NCBI RefSeq assembly: GCF_030252345.1
Contig: NZ_CP126980.1
Location: 1,565,501 to 1,629,500, forward strand
Direction of reading: 5' to 3'
Length of the DNA stretch: 64,000 nucleotides
Source of the DNA: Actinoplanes oblitus
GTDB lineage: Bacteria; Actinomycetota; Actinomycetes; Mycobacteriales; Micromonosporaceae
Shown here: positions 17,416-26,224 of the stretch, in pieces
Layout of the letters: every line of letters starts with the position of its first letter
Position numbering within the stretch: position 1 is the stretch's first letter
The notes under the pieces: model-generated
What the model was told of the DNA's origin: nothing
Database searches by the model: none
Seen by the model: the letters and a program-made list of their open reading frames with translations, nothing else
Translations under genes and position numbers: made by a program

Positions 17416-18750
17416 CTACAGCGGGATGTTGCCGTGGGCGCCGCGAGCCGGGGGCGCCTCGGCGAGGGCCTCGGCGATCCGCCGGCGGGTCTCGTCCGGG
17501 TGGATGACGGCGTCCACCACGCCGGCCTGCAGGGCCGGCTGGACGCCGCCGGTGGCGTCGACGTGCTCGCGGATCAGGCGTTCGCGGAGGGCGTCGCGGT
17601 CGGCCGGTGGCGCGGCGGCGAGCCGCCTGCGGTGCAGGACGTGCACCGCGGCGCCGGGGTCGAGCACCGCGACCTCGGCGTCCGGCCAGGCCAGCACGGC
17701 CGAGGCGCCCAGGGCGCGGGAGTTCATCGCGAGGTAGCCGCCGCCGTAGGCGCGCCGGGTCACCAGCGTCACCCGGGGCACCACCGACTCCGCGAAGGCG
17801 TGCACCAGCTGGGCGCCGCGCCGGACCACCGCGTGCGGGTCCTGGTCGGGCAGGTAGCCGGGGGTGTCGACGAGGACGAGCAGGGGGACCGCGAGCGCGT
17901 CGCACATCCTGACGAAGTGGGCGGCCTTCTCGGCACCTGACGCGTCCAGGCAGCCGTTGAGGTGCCGCGGGTTGTTGGCGACCACGCCGACCGTGCGACC
18001 GGCGAACCGGCCCAGGGTGGTCACCACGTTCGGCGCCCAGCGAGCGTGTGACTCCAGGCCGGGCTCGTCGAGCAGGGCGCGGATCAGTGGGCGTACGTCG
18101 TAGTTCCGGTCGTGCAGCAGTGAGTCGAGCGGACGTCCGATCGTGCTGCCGGGCCGGACGTCGGACGGCGACAGCCGGCCCTGATGGCCCAGCAGCCGGA
18201 TCAGCCGGCGGGCCTCGGCCAGCGCGGCCGGTTCGTCGTCGGTGGTCACGTGCGCCCACGAGGTGGCGGTGCCGGACGGGACCAGCCGGCCGGCCCGGCT
18301 CATGATCACCAGGTCGGTGAGCACCGGGCTGTACGCGGCGCTGCCCGCGGCCGGCCCCAGCACCACCGAGACCTGCGGGATCCGGCCGGAGGCCCGCACC
18401 ATCGCGGCGAACACCCGGCCGGCCGCGTCGAGCGAGCTCACGCCCTCGGCGAGCCGTGCCCCACCGGAGTGCCAGAGGCCGGCCACCGGGACGCGATCCC
18501 GCACCGCGCCGTCGATCGCCTCGACGATCCGCCGGCACCCCGCCACGCCGATCGCGCCGCCCATCCGGGTGGCGTCGGTGGCGAAGGCGACGGCGGGGGT
18601 GCCGTCGACGGTGCCACGGGCGGGCAGCACGCCCGACTCGTCCCGGGGGGCGAGCAGGCGCATGGTGCCGCGGTCGAAGAGGGCGATCAGCCGCAGCTCG
18701 GGATCACGCCGATCGGTGACCGAATCTGTCCCTCCGGGGGTGAAGGGCAC
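17416..18750 (-). CDS. accD: Acyl-CoA carboxylase carboxyltransferase (beta) subunit
   Basis: Biotin-dependent carboxyltransferase of 444 residues, transferring CO2 from carboxybiotin to acetyl- or propionyl-CoA. It has two crotonase-fold halves: the N-terminal half contains VPVAGLWHSGGARLAEGV and VVLGPAAGSAAYSPVLTD, and the C-terminal half contains VLVDTPGYLPDQDP, TRRAYGGGYLAMNS and a final HVDATGGVQPALQAG. No zinc ribbon is present, as in actinobacterial AccB/PccB types. The GTG start has GGAGGAG upstream and lies 12 bases after fabF. As the last gene of the fab operon it probably supplies malonyl-CoA. The biotinylated alpha subunit is not in the window. Confidence 0.88.
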   Translation of the reverse strand: MPFTPGGTDSVTDRRDPELRLIALFDRGTMRLLAPRDESGVLPARGTVDGTPAVAFATDATRMGGAIGVAGCRRIVEAIDGAVRDRVPVAGLWHSGGARLAEGVSSLDAAGRVFAAMVRASGRIPQVSVVLGPAAGSAAYSPVLTDLVIMSRAGRLVPSGTATSWAHVTTDDEPAALAEARRLIRLLGHQGRLSPSDVRPGSTIGRPLDSLLHDRNYDVRPLIRALLDEPGLESHARWAPNVVTTLGRFAGRTVGVVANNPRHLNGCLDASGAEKAAHFVRMCDALAVPLLVLVDTPGYLPDQDPHAVVRRGAQLVHAFAESVVPRVTLVTRRAYGGGYLAMNSRALGASAVLAWPDAEVAVLDPGAAVHVLHRRRLAAAPPADRDALRERLIREHVDATGGVQPALQAGVVDAVIHPDETRRRIAEALAEAPPARGAHGNIPL

Positions 18751-18762
18751 GACTCCTCCCGG

Positions 18763-19989
18763 TCAGGGGCGCGCGAAGACCAGGGCCACGTTGTGACCCC
18801 CGAAGCCGAACGAGTTGTTCACCGCGGCCGGGATGTCGAGGTGACGGGCCTTGTGCGCCGCCACGTCGAGATCCAGCCGCTCGTCCGGGTCGTCCAGGTT
18901 GATGGTGGGGGGAACCACGCCGTCGCGGATCGCCAGGATGGTGGCGATCGACTCCAGCGCGCCGGCCGCGCCGAGCAGGTGCCCGGTCATCGACTTGGTC
19001 GACGTGACCACCGGGTGGTCACCCACCGCTTCACGGATGCCCTTGATCTCGCCCATGTCGCCGGCCGGGGTCGAGGTCGCGTGGGCGTTGACGTGCTTGA
19101 TGTCGGCACCGGTCAGACCGGCGTCGCGAATCGCCATCCGCATGGCGCGGATGCCGCCGGCACACTCCGGATCCGGCTGGACGATGTCGTAGCCGTCCGA
19201 GGTGACCCCGGCGCCGGCGAGCCGGGCGTACACCCGGGCACCGCGGGCGGCGGCGTGGTCGGCACGCTCCAGGATGATCGCGCCGGAACCCTCACCGAGG
19301 ACGAACCCGTCCCGGTTCTTGTCCCACGGCCGGGACGCCCGCTCCGGATCGTCGTTGCGCGTCGACATGGCGCGCATCGAGGCGAAACCGGCGATCGGCA
19401 GCGGATGGATGACGGCCTCGGTGCTGCCGGCCACCACCACGTCGGCACGGCCGGCCCGGATCAGGTCGAGACCCAGGGCGACCGCCTCGGCGCCGGTGGC
19501 GCAGGCGCTGGCCATCGCCCGGACGCCGGCCTTGGCCCCGAACTCCAGCCCCACGTAGGCGGCCGGGCCGTTGGGCATCAGCATCGGCACCGTGTGCGGG
19601 CTGACCCGCCGCGGTCCCGACTGCTCCAGGATGTCGTCCTGGTCCAGCAGGGTGATCGCCCCGCCGATGCCACTGCCGAAGCTGACCGCCAGGCGCTCCT
19701 GGTCCAGCTCGACGCCCTCCAGCCCGGCGTCCGTCCAGGCCTGCTTCGCGGCGATGATGGCCATCGCCTCGCTGCGGTCCAGGCGGCGCATCCGGACCCG
19801 CTCGATGACCTCCGACGGTTCGACGGCGAGTCGAGCGGCGATGCGTACGGGCAGCTGGCCGGCCCACTCCTCGGTGAGGGTGCGCACTCCGGAGCGGCCG
19901 GCCAGCATGGCGTCCCAAGTGGACACGACGTCCCCGCCCAGCGGGGTCGTCGCGCCGAGCCCGGTGACGACGACGTCTACAGTGCTCAT
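18763..19989 (-). CDS. fabF: Beta-ketoacyl-ACP synthase II
   Basis: Elongating condensing enzyme of type II fatty acid synthesis, 408 residues. The catalytic triad is recognisable: Cys near 163 in SACATGAEA, His near 303 in NAHATSTPAGD, and a second His in the ESIATIL/VVPPTINL region, followed by NNSFGFGGHNVAL at the C-terminus. The start ATG at 19989 is one base past the acpP stop, and its ribosome site (GAGGCGAACCACTGAG) lies within the end of acpP. An upstream in-frame ATG would overlap acpP and is rejected. Confidence 0.95.
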   Translation of the reverse strand: MSTVDVVVTGLGATTPLGGDVVSTWDAMLAGRSGVRTLTEEWAGQLPVRIAARLAVEPSEVIERVRMRRLDRSEAMAIIAAKQAWTDAGLEGVELDQERLAVSFGSGIGGAITLLDQDDILEQSGPRRVSPHTVPMLMPNGPAAYVGLEFGAKAGVRAMASACATGAEAVALGLDLIRAGRADVVVAGSTEAVIHPLPIAGFASMRAMSTRNDDPERASRPWDKNRDGFVLGEGSGAIILERADHAAARGARVYARLAGAGVTSDGYDIVQPDPECAGGIRAMRMAIRDAGLTGADIKHVNAHATSTPAGDMGEIKGIREAVGDHPVVTSTKSMTGHLLGAAGALESIATILAIRDGVVPPTINLDDPDERLDLDVAAHKARHLDIPAAVNNSFGFGGHNVALVFARP

Positions 19990-19990
19990 C

Positions 19991-20233
19991 TCAGTGGTTC
20001 GCCTCGATGTAGTTGACCGCGTCACCGACGGTCTTGAGGTTCTGCACCTCGTTGTCCGGGATCTTCACGCCGAACTTCTCCTCGGCGGCCACCACGACCT
20101 CGACCATCGACAGCGAGTCGACGTCCAGGTCGTCGGTGAAGGACTTGCCCTCGGCGACGTCGTCCGGGTTCACCCCGGCGACCTCCTCGAGGATCTCGGC
20201 GAGGCCGGAGGTGATCTCTTCGCGAGTAGCCAT
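19991..20233 (-). CDS. acpP: Acyl carrier protein
   Basis: Eighty-residue acidic four-helix protein that carries growing acyl chains on 4'-phosphopantetheine attached to Ser40 in the motif DVDSLSMVEVV. The N-terminal helix (REEITSGLAEILEEVAG) and the third helix (VQNLKTVGDAVNYIEANH) are typical. It lies between fabH and fabF, as in other actinobacteria. The gap to fabH is 54 bases, with a ribosome site GAGGAAAAG just upstream of the start. Confidence 0.96.
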   Translation of the reverse strand: MATREEITSGLAEILEEVAGVNPDDVAEGKSFTDDLDVDSLSMVEVVVAAEEKFGVKIPDNEVQNLKTVGDAVNYIEANH

Positions 20234-20287
20234 GGTTGTTCTTTTCCTCTCGGTTTTTACGGTTTTTCCGGTATCAACCGGAAAAGC

Positions 20288-21238
20288 TTACGGGCAGCGG
20301 ACGACCTGGCCCGCGTAGGTGAGGCCACCGCCGAAGCCGAACAGCAGCACCGGGGCCCCGGAGGGCACCTCACGGCGCTCGATCAGCTTGGACAGGGCCA
20401 GCGGCACGCTGGCCGCGGAGGTGTTGCCGGACTCGACGAGGTCCTTGGCGACGATCGCGTCCGGGCGCAGGCCCAGCCGCTTCACGATGCCGTCGATGAT
20501 CCGGGTGTTCGCCTGGTGCGGCACGAACGCGGCCAGCTCGGAGGGCTCCACGCCGGCCCGGCGGCACGCCTCGATGGCGAACGGGGCCAGCGCGGTGGTC
20601 GCCCAGCGGAAGACGATCTGGCCCTCCTGCTTGATGTACGGCTGCCAGCCCTCGATCCGCAGCACGTCGCCCTTGTCCGGGGCGGAACCCCAGAGCACCG
20701 GGCCCACGCCGACCGCCTCCTGGTCGGTGACCCCGGTGACCACGGCCGCGCCGGCCGCGTCGCCGAAGAGCACCGCTGTGGTGCGGTCGGACCAGTCGGT
20801 GACGTCGGAGAGCTTCTCCGCACCGATCACGATGGCGTTGCGGGCGGCGCCGGCGCGGATCGCGTGGTCGGCGCTGGCCATCGCGTACGAGAAGCCGGAG
20901 CAGGCGGTGTTCAGGTCGTACGCGGCCGGGGCGACGATGCCCAGCTTGTTCGCGACCCGGGTCGCCACGTTCGGGCAGCGGTCGATCGACGAGCAGGTCG
21001 CGACGACCACCAGGTCGATGTCGGCGGCGGTGAGGCCGGACGCCGCGAGGGCCTTCTCGGCCGCGAAGGTGGCCATGTCGGCGACCGTCTCGCCGTCGGC
21101 GATCCGCCGCTCGGCGATGCCCACCCGGTCCCGGATCCACTCGTCGTTGGTGTCCAGGGTCTTGGTGAGGTCGTCGTTGGTGACCACGCGCGAGGGCTGG
21201 TAGTGGCCCATCGCGACGATGCGGGAACCCGCGATCAT
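20288..21238 (-). CDS. fabH: Beta-ketoacyl-ACP synthase III
   Basis: Initiating condensing enzyme joining an acyl-CoA starter to malonyl-ACP; 316 residues. Active-site Cys113 is in DLNTACSGFSYA, His near 243 in VPHQANTRI, and Asn near 273 in ESGNTSAAS. The last block GFGGGLTYAGQVV closes the thiolase fold. The start ATG at 21238 follows AGGAGG. Starter selectivity (branched or straight) cannot be read from the sequence, but actinobacterial orthologues usually favour branched-chain starters. Confidence 0.95.
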   Translation of the reverse strand: MIAGSRIVAMGHYQPSRVVTNDDLTKTLDTNDEWIRDRVGIAERRIADGETVADMATFAAEKALAASGLTAADIDLVVVATCSSIDRCPNVATRVANKLGIVAPAAYDLNTACSGFSYAMASADHAIRAGAARNAIVIGAEKLSDVTDWSDRTTAVLFGDAAGAAVVTGVTDQEAVGVGPVLWGSAPDKGDVLRIEGWQPYIKQEGQIVFRWATTALAPFAIEACRRAGVEPSELAAFVPHQANTRIIDGIVKRLGLRPDAIVAKDLVESGNTSAASVPLALSKLIERREVPSGAPVLLFGFGGGLTYAGQVVRCP

Positions 21239-21269
21239 CCTGTTCCTCCTTCAGTCGCGACTGCGCGCG

Positions 21270-22199
21270 TCAGTGCTGTGCCGTGCCGTGCCGGGCGATC
21301 AGGTCGCGTGCGGCGCTCAGATCGTCCGGCGTGTTCAGGGTGACGATCTCCGGCGCGCCCTCGCCCTTGAGCTCGCGCTTGACCAGACCGGCCAGGGTGC
21401 CGGCCGGGGGCAGCTCGAGCACCGCTGTGACGCCCAGGTCCTTGAACGTGCGCATGCACAGGTCCCAGCGGACCGGCGCGGTGACCTGGCGCACCAGGCG
21501 GCTCAGCATCTCCGCGCCGCCGGACACGGCAGTGCCGTCCAGGTTCGACAACAGCGTCCGGGCCGGATCGGTGACGCTCACCCCGGCCGCCGCGGCCGCC
21601 AGGGCGGTCTCGGCGGGTGCCATGTACGGCGTGTGGAACGCCCCGGCCACGGCCAGCGCGATCACCCGGGCCCGGGCCGGCGGGGCGGCGGCGAACTCGG
21701 CGAGCGCGTCGAGCGCCCCGGCCGCCACGACCTGGCCGGCGCCGTTGCGGTTGGCCGGGTGGAGCCCGTGCTTCTCGATGGTGGCGATCACCTCGTCCGG
21801 GTCGCCGCCGAGCACCGCTGACATGCCGGTCGGCTGCAGTGCGCACGCGGCGGCCATCTCCCGGCCCCGGACGCCGGCCAGCGTGATGGCGTCCGCCGGG
21901 GTCAGCACCCCGGCCACCGCGGCGGCGCCCAGCTCACCGACGCTGTGACCGGCGACCAGGCCGACGCCGTCCAGCGGCAGCTGCTCGGCGGCCAGCAGCG
22001 CGGCGGCGATCAGCAGCGGCTGGGTCCGGGCGGTGTCCTTGATCTCGTCGGCGTCGGCCTCGGTGCCCAGGTGCACCAGATCGACGCCGGCCAGCGCGGA
22101 CCACGCGGTCAGGCGGTCCCGGGCACCGGGGAGGTCGAGCCACGGAGTGAGGAAGCCGGGTTTCTGAGAACCCTGGCCGGGGGAGAGAACGGCGAGCAC
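21270..22199 (-). CDS. fabD: Malonyl-CoA:ACP transacylase
   Basis: Transfers malonyl groups from CoA to ACP; 309 residues. The N-terminus LAVLSPGQGSQKPGFL is the family signature, and the nucleophile is Ser86 in VAGHSVGELGAA. The catalytic His is in VAGAFHTPYM. The start is GTG at 22199. It is the first structural gene of the fab operon and is preceded by a nested palindrome at 22254-22293. The regulator gene lies just upstream on the same strand. Confidence 0.95.
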   Translation of the reverse strand: MLAVLSPGQGSQKPGFLTPWLDLPGARDRLTAWSALAGVDLVHLGTEADADEIKDTARTQPLLIAAALLAAEQLPLDGVGLVAGHSVGELGAAAVAGVLTPADAITLAGVRGREMAAACALQPTGMSAVLGGDPDEVIATIEKHGLHPANRNGAGQVVAAGALDALAEFAAAPPARARVIALAVAGAFHTPYMAPAETALAAAAAGVSVTDPARTLLSNLDGTAVSGGAEMLSRLVRQVTAPVRWDLCMRTFKDLGVTAVLELPPAGTLAGLVKRELKGEGAPEIVTLNTPDDLSAARDLIARHGTAQH

Positions 22200-22253
22200 G
22201 TCTTCGACTCTTCCGGATCGGGGGGCGTTCCGGGGTTGCCGGGCGCGACCAAA

Positions 22254-22293
22254 CCCTACGACCAGCCTTGTAGGATCCCTACAAATCGTAGGG
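22254..22293. promoter_or_regulatory. Nested palindromic operator/promoter upstream of fabD
   Basis: CCTACGA (22255-22261) pairs with TCGTAGG (22286-22292), and inside them TTGTAGG (22268-22274) pairs with CCTACAA (22278-22284). On the minus strand, TTGTAG and TCGTAG are 17 bases apart and could be -35 and -10 boxes. The element begins 55 bases ahead of the fabD start and 60 bases past the end of the PucR-type regulator gene. It is a good candidate binding site for that regulator; this is inference. Confidence 0.6.
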
Positions 22294-22353
22294 GAACTTG
22301 CCCGGGTTGAGCACTATTTGACGCGCTGCTCGTTAGTCGCTAATCCCTGTGAC

Positions 22354-23562
22354 TCATGTCGCAGGTTCCAGCCGTCCGATGGTCAGCGCCAGCCGCAGGG
22401 CGAAGGCGTCCCGCCCGTCCAGCGGGGAGAGCCCGCTGACCTCGGCCACCCGCCGCAGCCGATATCGGACCGTGTTCGGGTGCACGTAGAGCTCCCGGGC
22501 GGCGCTCTCCAGCACCCCGCCCGCCGCGAAGAACGCGTCGAGGGTCTCCAGCAGGCCACCGCCCGCCCGGGCCAGCCCCGCGTAGACGTCGTTGCGCAGT
22601 TTGCGCCGGGCGTCCATGTCGCCGGCCAGAGCCCGCTCCGGCAGCAGGTCGTCGGCGGCGACCGGGGTCGGCGCACCCGGCCAGGCGGCCGCCGCGCGGA
22701 ACCCGGCCAGCGCCGCCCGGGCGGACTCGGTGGCCTGCTCCAGGGTCGGCACCGCCGGGCCGGCCACGATCGGCCCGTCGCCGAAGCTGGGGCGCAGCGC
22801 TGTCGCCGTGGCAACCGGGTCGGCCGCGCCGCCGACCACGGCGACCAGCCGGTCGCCGTGCACCCCGCCGATCACCTCGAGCCGGGCCCGCCGCGCCGCC
22901 CGGTAGACCGCGTGCAGCACCGCGGTGATGTCGCCGCCGGGGGAGCGGCCCACCACCACCGCCACCGGCGGCGTGTCCACCCAGCCCAGCGCGGCCGCCC
23001 GGCTGGCCAGCACGTCCGACGAGTCGCCGCGCAGCAGGGCGTCGACCAGCAGCGCCTGCAGCCGGGCGTCCCAGGCGCCGCGCGACTCGGCGGCCCGCGC
23101 GTAGACCCGGGCCGCGGAGAACGCGATCTCCCGGGAGAACCGGAGGATCGCCTGCAGCAGCAGGTCGTCCTCGCCCTTGGCGGCGAAGCCGGGCACCTCG
23201 GCCTCGGCCACGTCGATGGTCACCTTGATCAGTTGCACGGTCTGGGTCAGCGTGATCGCCCGGGCCAGCGCGCGCGGCGCCGCCGCGAACACCTCGTCGG
23301 AGATCTCCTGGGTGCTGGCCGCCACGGTGGCGCCCGAGCGCAGCCACTCGACCAGGGACCGGACGCCGGCCTGTGCGACGAGCATCACCCAGGACCGCTG
23401 GTCGGCCGGCAGCGCCCGGAACCAGGGCAGCGTCTCCTCCATCCGGACCACCGCGGAACTCGCCAGCGCCCCGGCGTGCCGCTCGATCCGGCGCAACGTC
23501 GCAGGTTGCAGAGGGTTCGCCGGGGCCTCCGGCGCGGCATCAGTGCTTCGGCTCTCGGCCAC
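22354..23562 (-). CDS. fasR: PucR-family regulator of fatty acid synthesis (FasR-like)
   Basis: A 402-residue regulator with a C-terminal PucR-type helix-turn-helix: AARELYVHPNTVRYRLRRVA, then VSGLSPLDGRDAFALRLAL. The central region contains a GGDEF-like fold remnant (VIGGVHGDRLVAVVGGAADP) as in CdaR/PucR proteins. Its place immediately upstream of fabD-fabH-acpP-fabF matches FasR, the activator of this operon in Streptomyces; the symbol is assigned on that basis. The start is GTG at 23562. It probably binds the palindrome ahead of fabD and senses an acyl-ACP or acyl-CoA, by analogy. Confidence 0.87.
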   Translation of the reverse strand: MAESRSTDAAPEAPANPLQPATLRRIERHAGALASSAVVRMEETLPWFRALPADQRSWVMLVAQAGVRSLVEWLRSGATVAASTQEISDEVFAAAPRALARAITLTQTVQLIKVTIDVAEAEVPGFAAKGEDDLLLQAILRFSREIAFSAARVYARAAESRGAWDARLQALLVDALLRGDSSDVLASRAAALGWVDTPPVAVVVGRSPGGDITAVLHAVYRAARRARLEVIGGVHGDRLVAVVGGAADPVATATALRPSFGDGPIVAGPAVPTLEQATESARAALAGFRAAAAWPGAPTPVAADDLLPERALAGDMDARRKLRNDVYAGLARAGGGLLETLDAFFAAGGVLESAARELYVHPNTVRYRLRRVAEVSGLSPLDGRDAFALRLALTIGRLEPAT

Positions 23563-23794
23563 GGGCCCAGCGTGTCACGCCACGATCGGCTGACGCGAAC
23601 CGCGCTGTTTTAAGCAAATTTATTACTTTTGTCCGGTGTAGCGGTGCGCCCCTCCCGCGATTCCGGTCGGTGACCTGGCATCGTGTCCGACTAGTGCGTA
23701 GCGCCCCGGCGTTCAACCCGGGGCCGGGCGTGCCGATGAAGAGACGGTGCCGAACAACCTGTCGACAGCCGAACCCGCGGATCGAGGAGGCGAG

Positions 23795-24028
23795 ATGATG
23801 GACCGGGACGATGCGCTGCGGGCCGAGATCGACCCCACCCTCGAAGACCTGCCACCGGTGGCCGAGGAGGAACCGCTGCTCCTGTCGGAGCAGGTCATCG
23901 GTTCGGAGCCGGGCCGGGTCGGGTGCCGGACCGAGCTGCGCGGCTGGGCCGGCGCGCACCTGCACGGCGCGGTGCGGCCGCGTCGCCGGGCGGCCGGTCG
24001 AGGCCGTCCGCCGGGCCGCTGGTGCTGA
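23795..24028 (+). CDS. Possible small acidic-to-basic protein
   Basis: A candidate gene of 77 codons starting at an ATG-ATG pair behind a strong GAGGAGG. Residues 1-40 are acidic (MMDRDDALRAEIDPTLED, VAEEEPLLLSEQVIG). The rest is Arg/Gly-rich and resembles out-of-frame GC-rich DNA. I do not recognise it. The ribosome site and acidic start argue for translation, while the tail argues that the true end is different or that this is not a gene. Confidence 0.35.
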   Translation: MMDRDDALRAEIDPTLEDLPPVAEEEPLLLSEQVIGSEPGRVGCRTELRGWAGAHLHGAVRPRRRAAGRGRPPGRWC

Positions 24029-24348
24029 GCTGATCTTCTCCGCCGGGCCGCGCGAGGCCCGGCGTCCCCCCGGCCGCCGCGCGGCTCACGGTTCGTCTCG
24101 CGCTTCGCGCCCCTGGGGTACGCCCGGAGCCGCCCGCCCAGCGTTTCACGACTTTTCCGTACGGACCTCGCGGAACGGTCGCCCTCCGTGCGTGGCCTGC
24201 GGATAGTTTCTTTTCGGACGTCCGCTCCCACCGTGCCGGAACCGCGCCGGGCGCGCGCCCGGTGGGGTGCTCACCCCGACGGGTGAGTGGCGGCACCGGC
24301 CCGGGCGCGTTTCCCCGGTCCGGGCCCCCCGGCTGGTCAGGTGAACAC
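24029..24348. other. Gene-free interval upstream of TetR gene
   Basis: No credible ORF, repeat or RNA is visible. It presumably holds the promoter for the TetR-family gene, but I recognise no consensus. Confidence 0.4.
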
Positions 24349-24921
24349 GTGGACGACAAGAGACGGCTGATCCTGGACCAGGCGCTCGCCCTGGTGGACG
24401 AACGAGGTCTGGCCGCCATGTCGATGCGGGCGGTCGCCGAGCGGGTCGGGCTCACCTCGATGGCGCTCTACCCGTACGTCGGGGGCAAGGACGCTCTGCT
24501 CGACGGCCTGGTCGACCTGCTGCACCTGGAACTGGGCACCGCGGTCGGCGACGACCTCGCGGACATCGACTGGCGGCGACGGCTGCGGGCGCTGGCCCGG
24601 GCCGTGCGGTCGCTCGCCCACGCCCACCCCAGCGCCTTTCCCCTGCTGCTGAACCGCTCGGCGGCCGGCGCCTCGGCGTCCTGGCTGACCGCGGCGTTGC
24701 GCGCCATCCTGCTCGACGCCGGCGTGCCGGACCGGGCGGTGCCCCGGCTGGCCCGGATGATCTGCGCGTTCCTGCTCGGCTACACCACCGGCGAGGTCAC
24801 CGGCGGCCTGCCTGTCGTGGAGTGGGCGGGACAGCCCGGCGACGCGGACTTCGAGGCGGACGTGGAGGACCTGCTGGCCCTGGTCGAGCGTGCGGTGTGC
24901 ACCCCGGAACGAGCCGGCTGA
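24349..24921 (+). CDS. TetR-family transcriptional regulator
   Basis: A 190-residue repressor. The N-terminal helix-turn-helix is clear: DKRRLILDQALALVDERGLA, MRAVAERVGLTSMALYPYVG, KDALLDGLVDLL. The C-terminal ligand domain resembles the tetracycline-repressor C-terminal group (RALARAVRSLAHAHPSAFPL, MICAFLLGYTTGEV). The start is GTG at 24349 behind AGGTG; the longer frame from 24262 adds a low-complexity Gly/Pro leader. No efflux pump or enzyme is adjacent, so the target is unknown and may be its own promoter. Confidence 0.87.
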   Translation: MDDKRRLILDQALALVDERGLAAMSMRAVAERVGLTSMALYPYVGGKDALLDGLVDLLHLELGTAVGDDLADIDWRRRLRALARAVRSLAHAHPSAFPLLLNRSAAGASASWLTAALRAILLDAGVPDRAVPRLARMICAFLLGYTTGEVTGGLPVVEWAGQPGDADFEADVEDLLALVERAVCTPERAG

Positions 24922-24947
24922 CCCGCCACCGCGACAGCCCCACGGCC

Positions 24948-25305
24948 CGGCTGGCGCTCACGGTGGTGTCCCGACCCGGGATACCACCGTCACCCCCAGC
25001 CGGTCCCCGCCCGCGGTCCGGGCTGGTCGTCACGGTGGTGTCCGGGCCTGGGATACCACCGTGGGTGCCAGCCGGTCCGGCCCGTGGTCTGGGCTGGTCG
25101 TGACGGTGGTGTCCGGGTCTGGGATAGCACCGTGAGTGCCAGCCGGTCCCGGCCTGTGGTCTGGGCTGGTCGTGACGGTGGTGTCCGGGTCTGGGATAGC
25201 ACCGTGAGTGCCAGCCGGTCCCGGCCTGTGGTCTGGGCTGGTCGTGACGGTGGTGTCCGGGTCTGGGATAGCACCGTGGGTGCCAGCCGGCTCGGTTCTC
25301 GACGG
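24948..25305. repeat. Tandem array of about five 71-72 bp units with inverted-repeat core
   Basis: Units begin at about 24948, 25020, 25091, 25163 and 25235; the last three are almost identical and spaced exactly 72 bp. Each has a core CACCGTGAGTGCCAGC, a spacer of about 21 bases, then GCTGGTCGTGACGGTG, which is an imperfect inverted copy. The linker to the next core is GTGTCCGGGTCTGGGATAG. A related array with a shorter spacer lies at 61.0 kb. Long open frames cross the array on both strands only because the period is a multiple of three. They lack starts or family matches and I treat the array as non-coding. Confidence 0.88.
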
Positions 25306-25477
25306 GCGTCGCCGGTGCGGGGCTTGCCCGACAAGGGGCGCGCCCGGCGGTGACTGTGGACGACGCCCGGGGTTCGCCCGGGGCGGGGCGCTCCGGGCGT
25401 ACCGAAATCGGGGTGAAAAGCGAGACGCCCTGGCTCGCGGGATGACCGGGAGCCAGGGCGGACGTCACGTCCGGATG

Positions 25478-26224
25478 CTAGACGCGCCGGCGGATCATGA
25501 ACGCCATGCCGGCCAGGCCGGTCAGGATGACCAGCAGGACCGCCCCGTTGAGCAGCAGCAGCTGGCGCATCTGCCCGAACAGGTGGCCGGCGCCGGCGAC
25601 CGGGTCGACCTCGGACTGGTCCAGGCTCTCGCCGACACCGCCGCCGATGCCGCCGTTGACCACGTCCGGTTTCGCCTTCAGCGGGACGCCGCTGAGCCGC
25701 AGCGACTCGGACATCGACTGCCGGCCGTAGAACCAGCCGTCCTGCTGCCGCTTGGTGCCGGCCGGCTGCTGCGCCGGCCGGTGCGCCCGCGGGCCGCCGG
25801 CGGCCAGCGGGTACAGCTCGAACTCCTGGGTCGCCTTGTCCCCGGTCAGCACGTGGACGACGTATCTCGGACCCAGCTTGGCGCTCTTGCCGGGAGGTGA
25901 GGCCTGCGGCTGCGCCGCGGCGAGCCACCCCACCTCGGTGAACAGCATGCGGAACAGTTTCGGGTCCTCGGCCTGCAGGACCTTGATCCCCTCGTCCGGC
26001 ACGCCCTGGCCGGTGATGTGGATCCCGTTCGGCTGCGGTTTCGGTTTGGCCGGCGGTTTGGCCGGTGGCCTGGTCGTCGGTTTGGCCGCCGGAAGGACGC
26101 CGGTGATCTGCCCGGCGGAGGTGGCTTGCGCCGCCGCCGGGGTGGTGCCGAGTGCCAGTGCCGCCGCGATCGTCACTGCGCCGGCCGCCGTCGCCACCCG
26201 TTTCATAGCTCGTCGAACCACCAT
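25478..26224 (-). CDS. Secreted, C-terminally membrane-anchored protein of unknown function
   Basis: A 248-residue predicted exported protein. The start ATG at 26224 follows GGGGGAGG. Residues 1-33 form a signal peptide (VVRRAMKR, then a long Ala-rich core ending near AAAQA). A Pro/Lys-rich linker follows (about 42-65, KPTTRPPAKPPAKPK), then a folded region with GIHITGQGVPDEGIKVLQAE and YVVHVLTGDKATQEFELYPL. The C-terminus is a transmembrane helix (LLLLNGAVLLVILTGLAGMA) followed by IRRRV, an anchor with a positive tail. The layout resembles surface proteins held in the membrane; I recognise no named family. Confidence 0.78.
   Translation of the reverse strand: MVVRRAMKRVATAAGAVTIAAALALGTTPAAAQATSAGQITGVLPAAKPTTRPPAKPPAKPKPQPNGIHITGQGVPDEGIKVLQAEDPKLFRMLFTEVGWLAAAQPQASPPGKSAKLGPRYVVHVLTGDKATQEFELYPLAAGGPRAHRPAQQPAGTKRQQDGWFYGRQSMSESLRLSGVPLKAKPDVVNGGIGGGVGESLDQSEVDPVAGAGHLFGQMRQLLLLNGAVLLVILTGLAGMAFMIRRRV

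Noticed and set aside
15088..18538. Long minus-strand frames across 15.1-18.5 kb
   Set aside because: Antisense or out of frame to the GH3, DUF3145 and accD genes, which have proper motifs and ribosome sites.
24797..25468. Minus-strand frame encoding 24-residue repeats
   Set aside because: It only translates the 72-bp tandem array; no start site or family match, and the composition follows the repeat.
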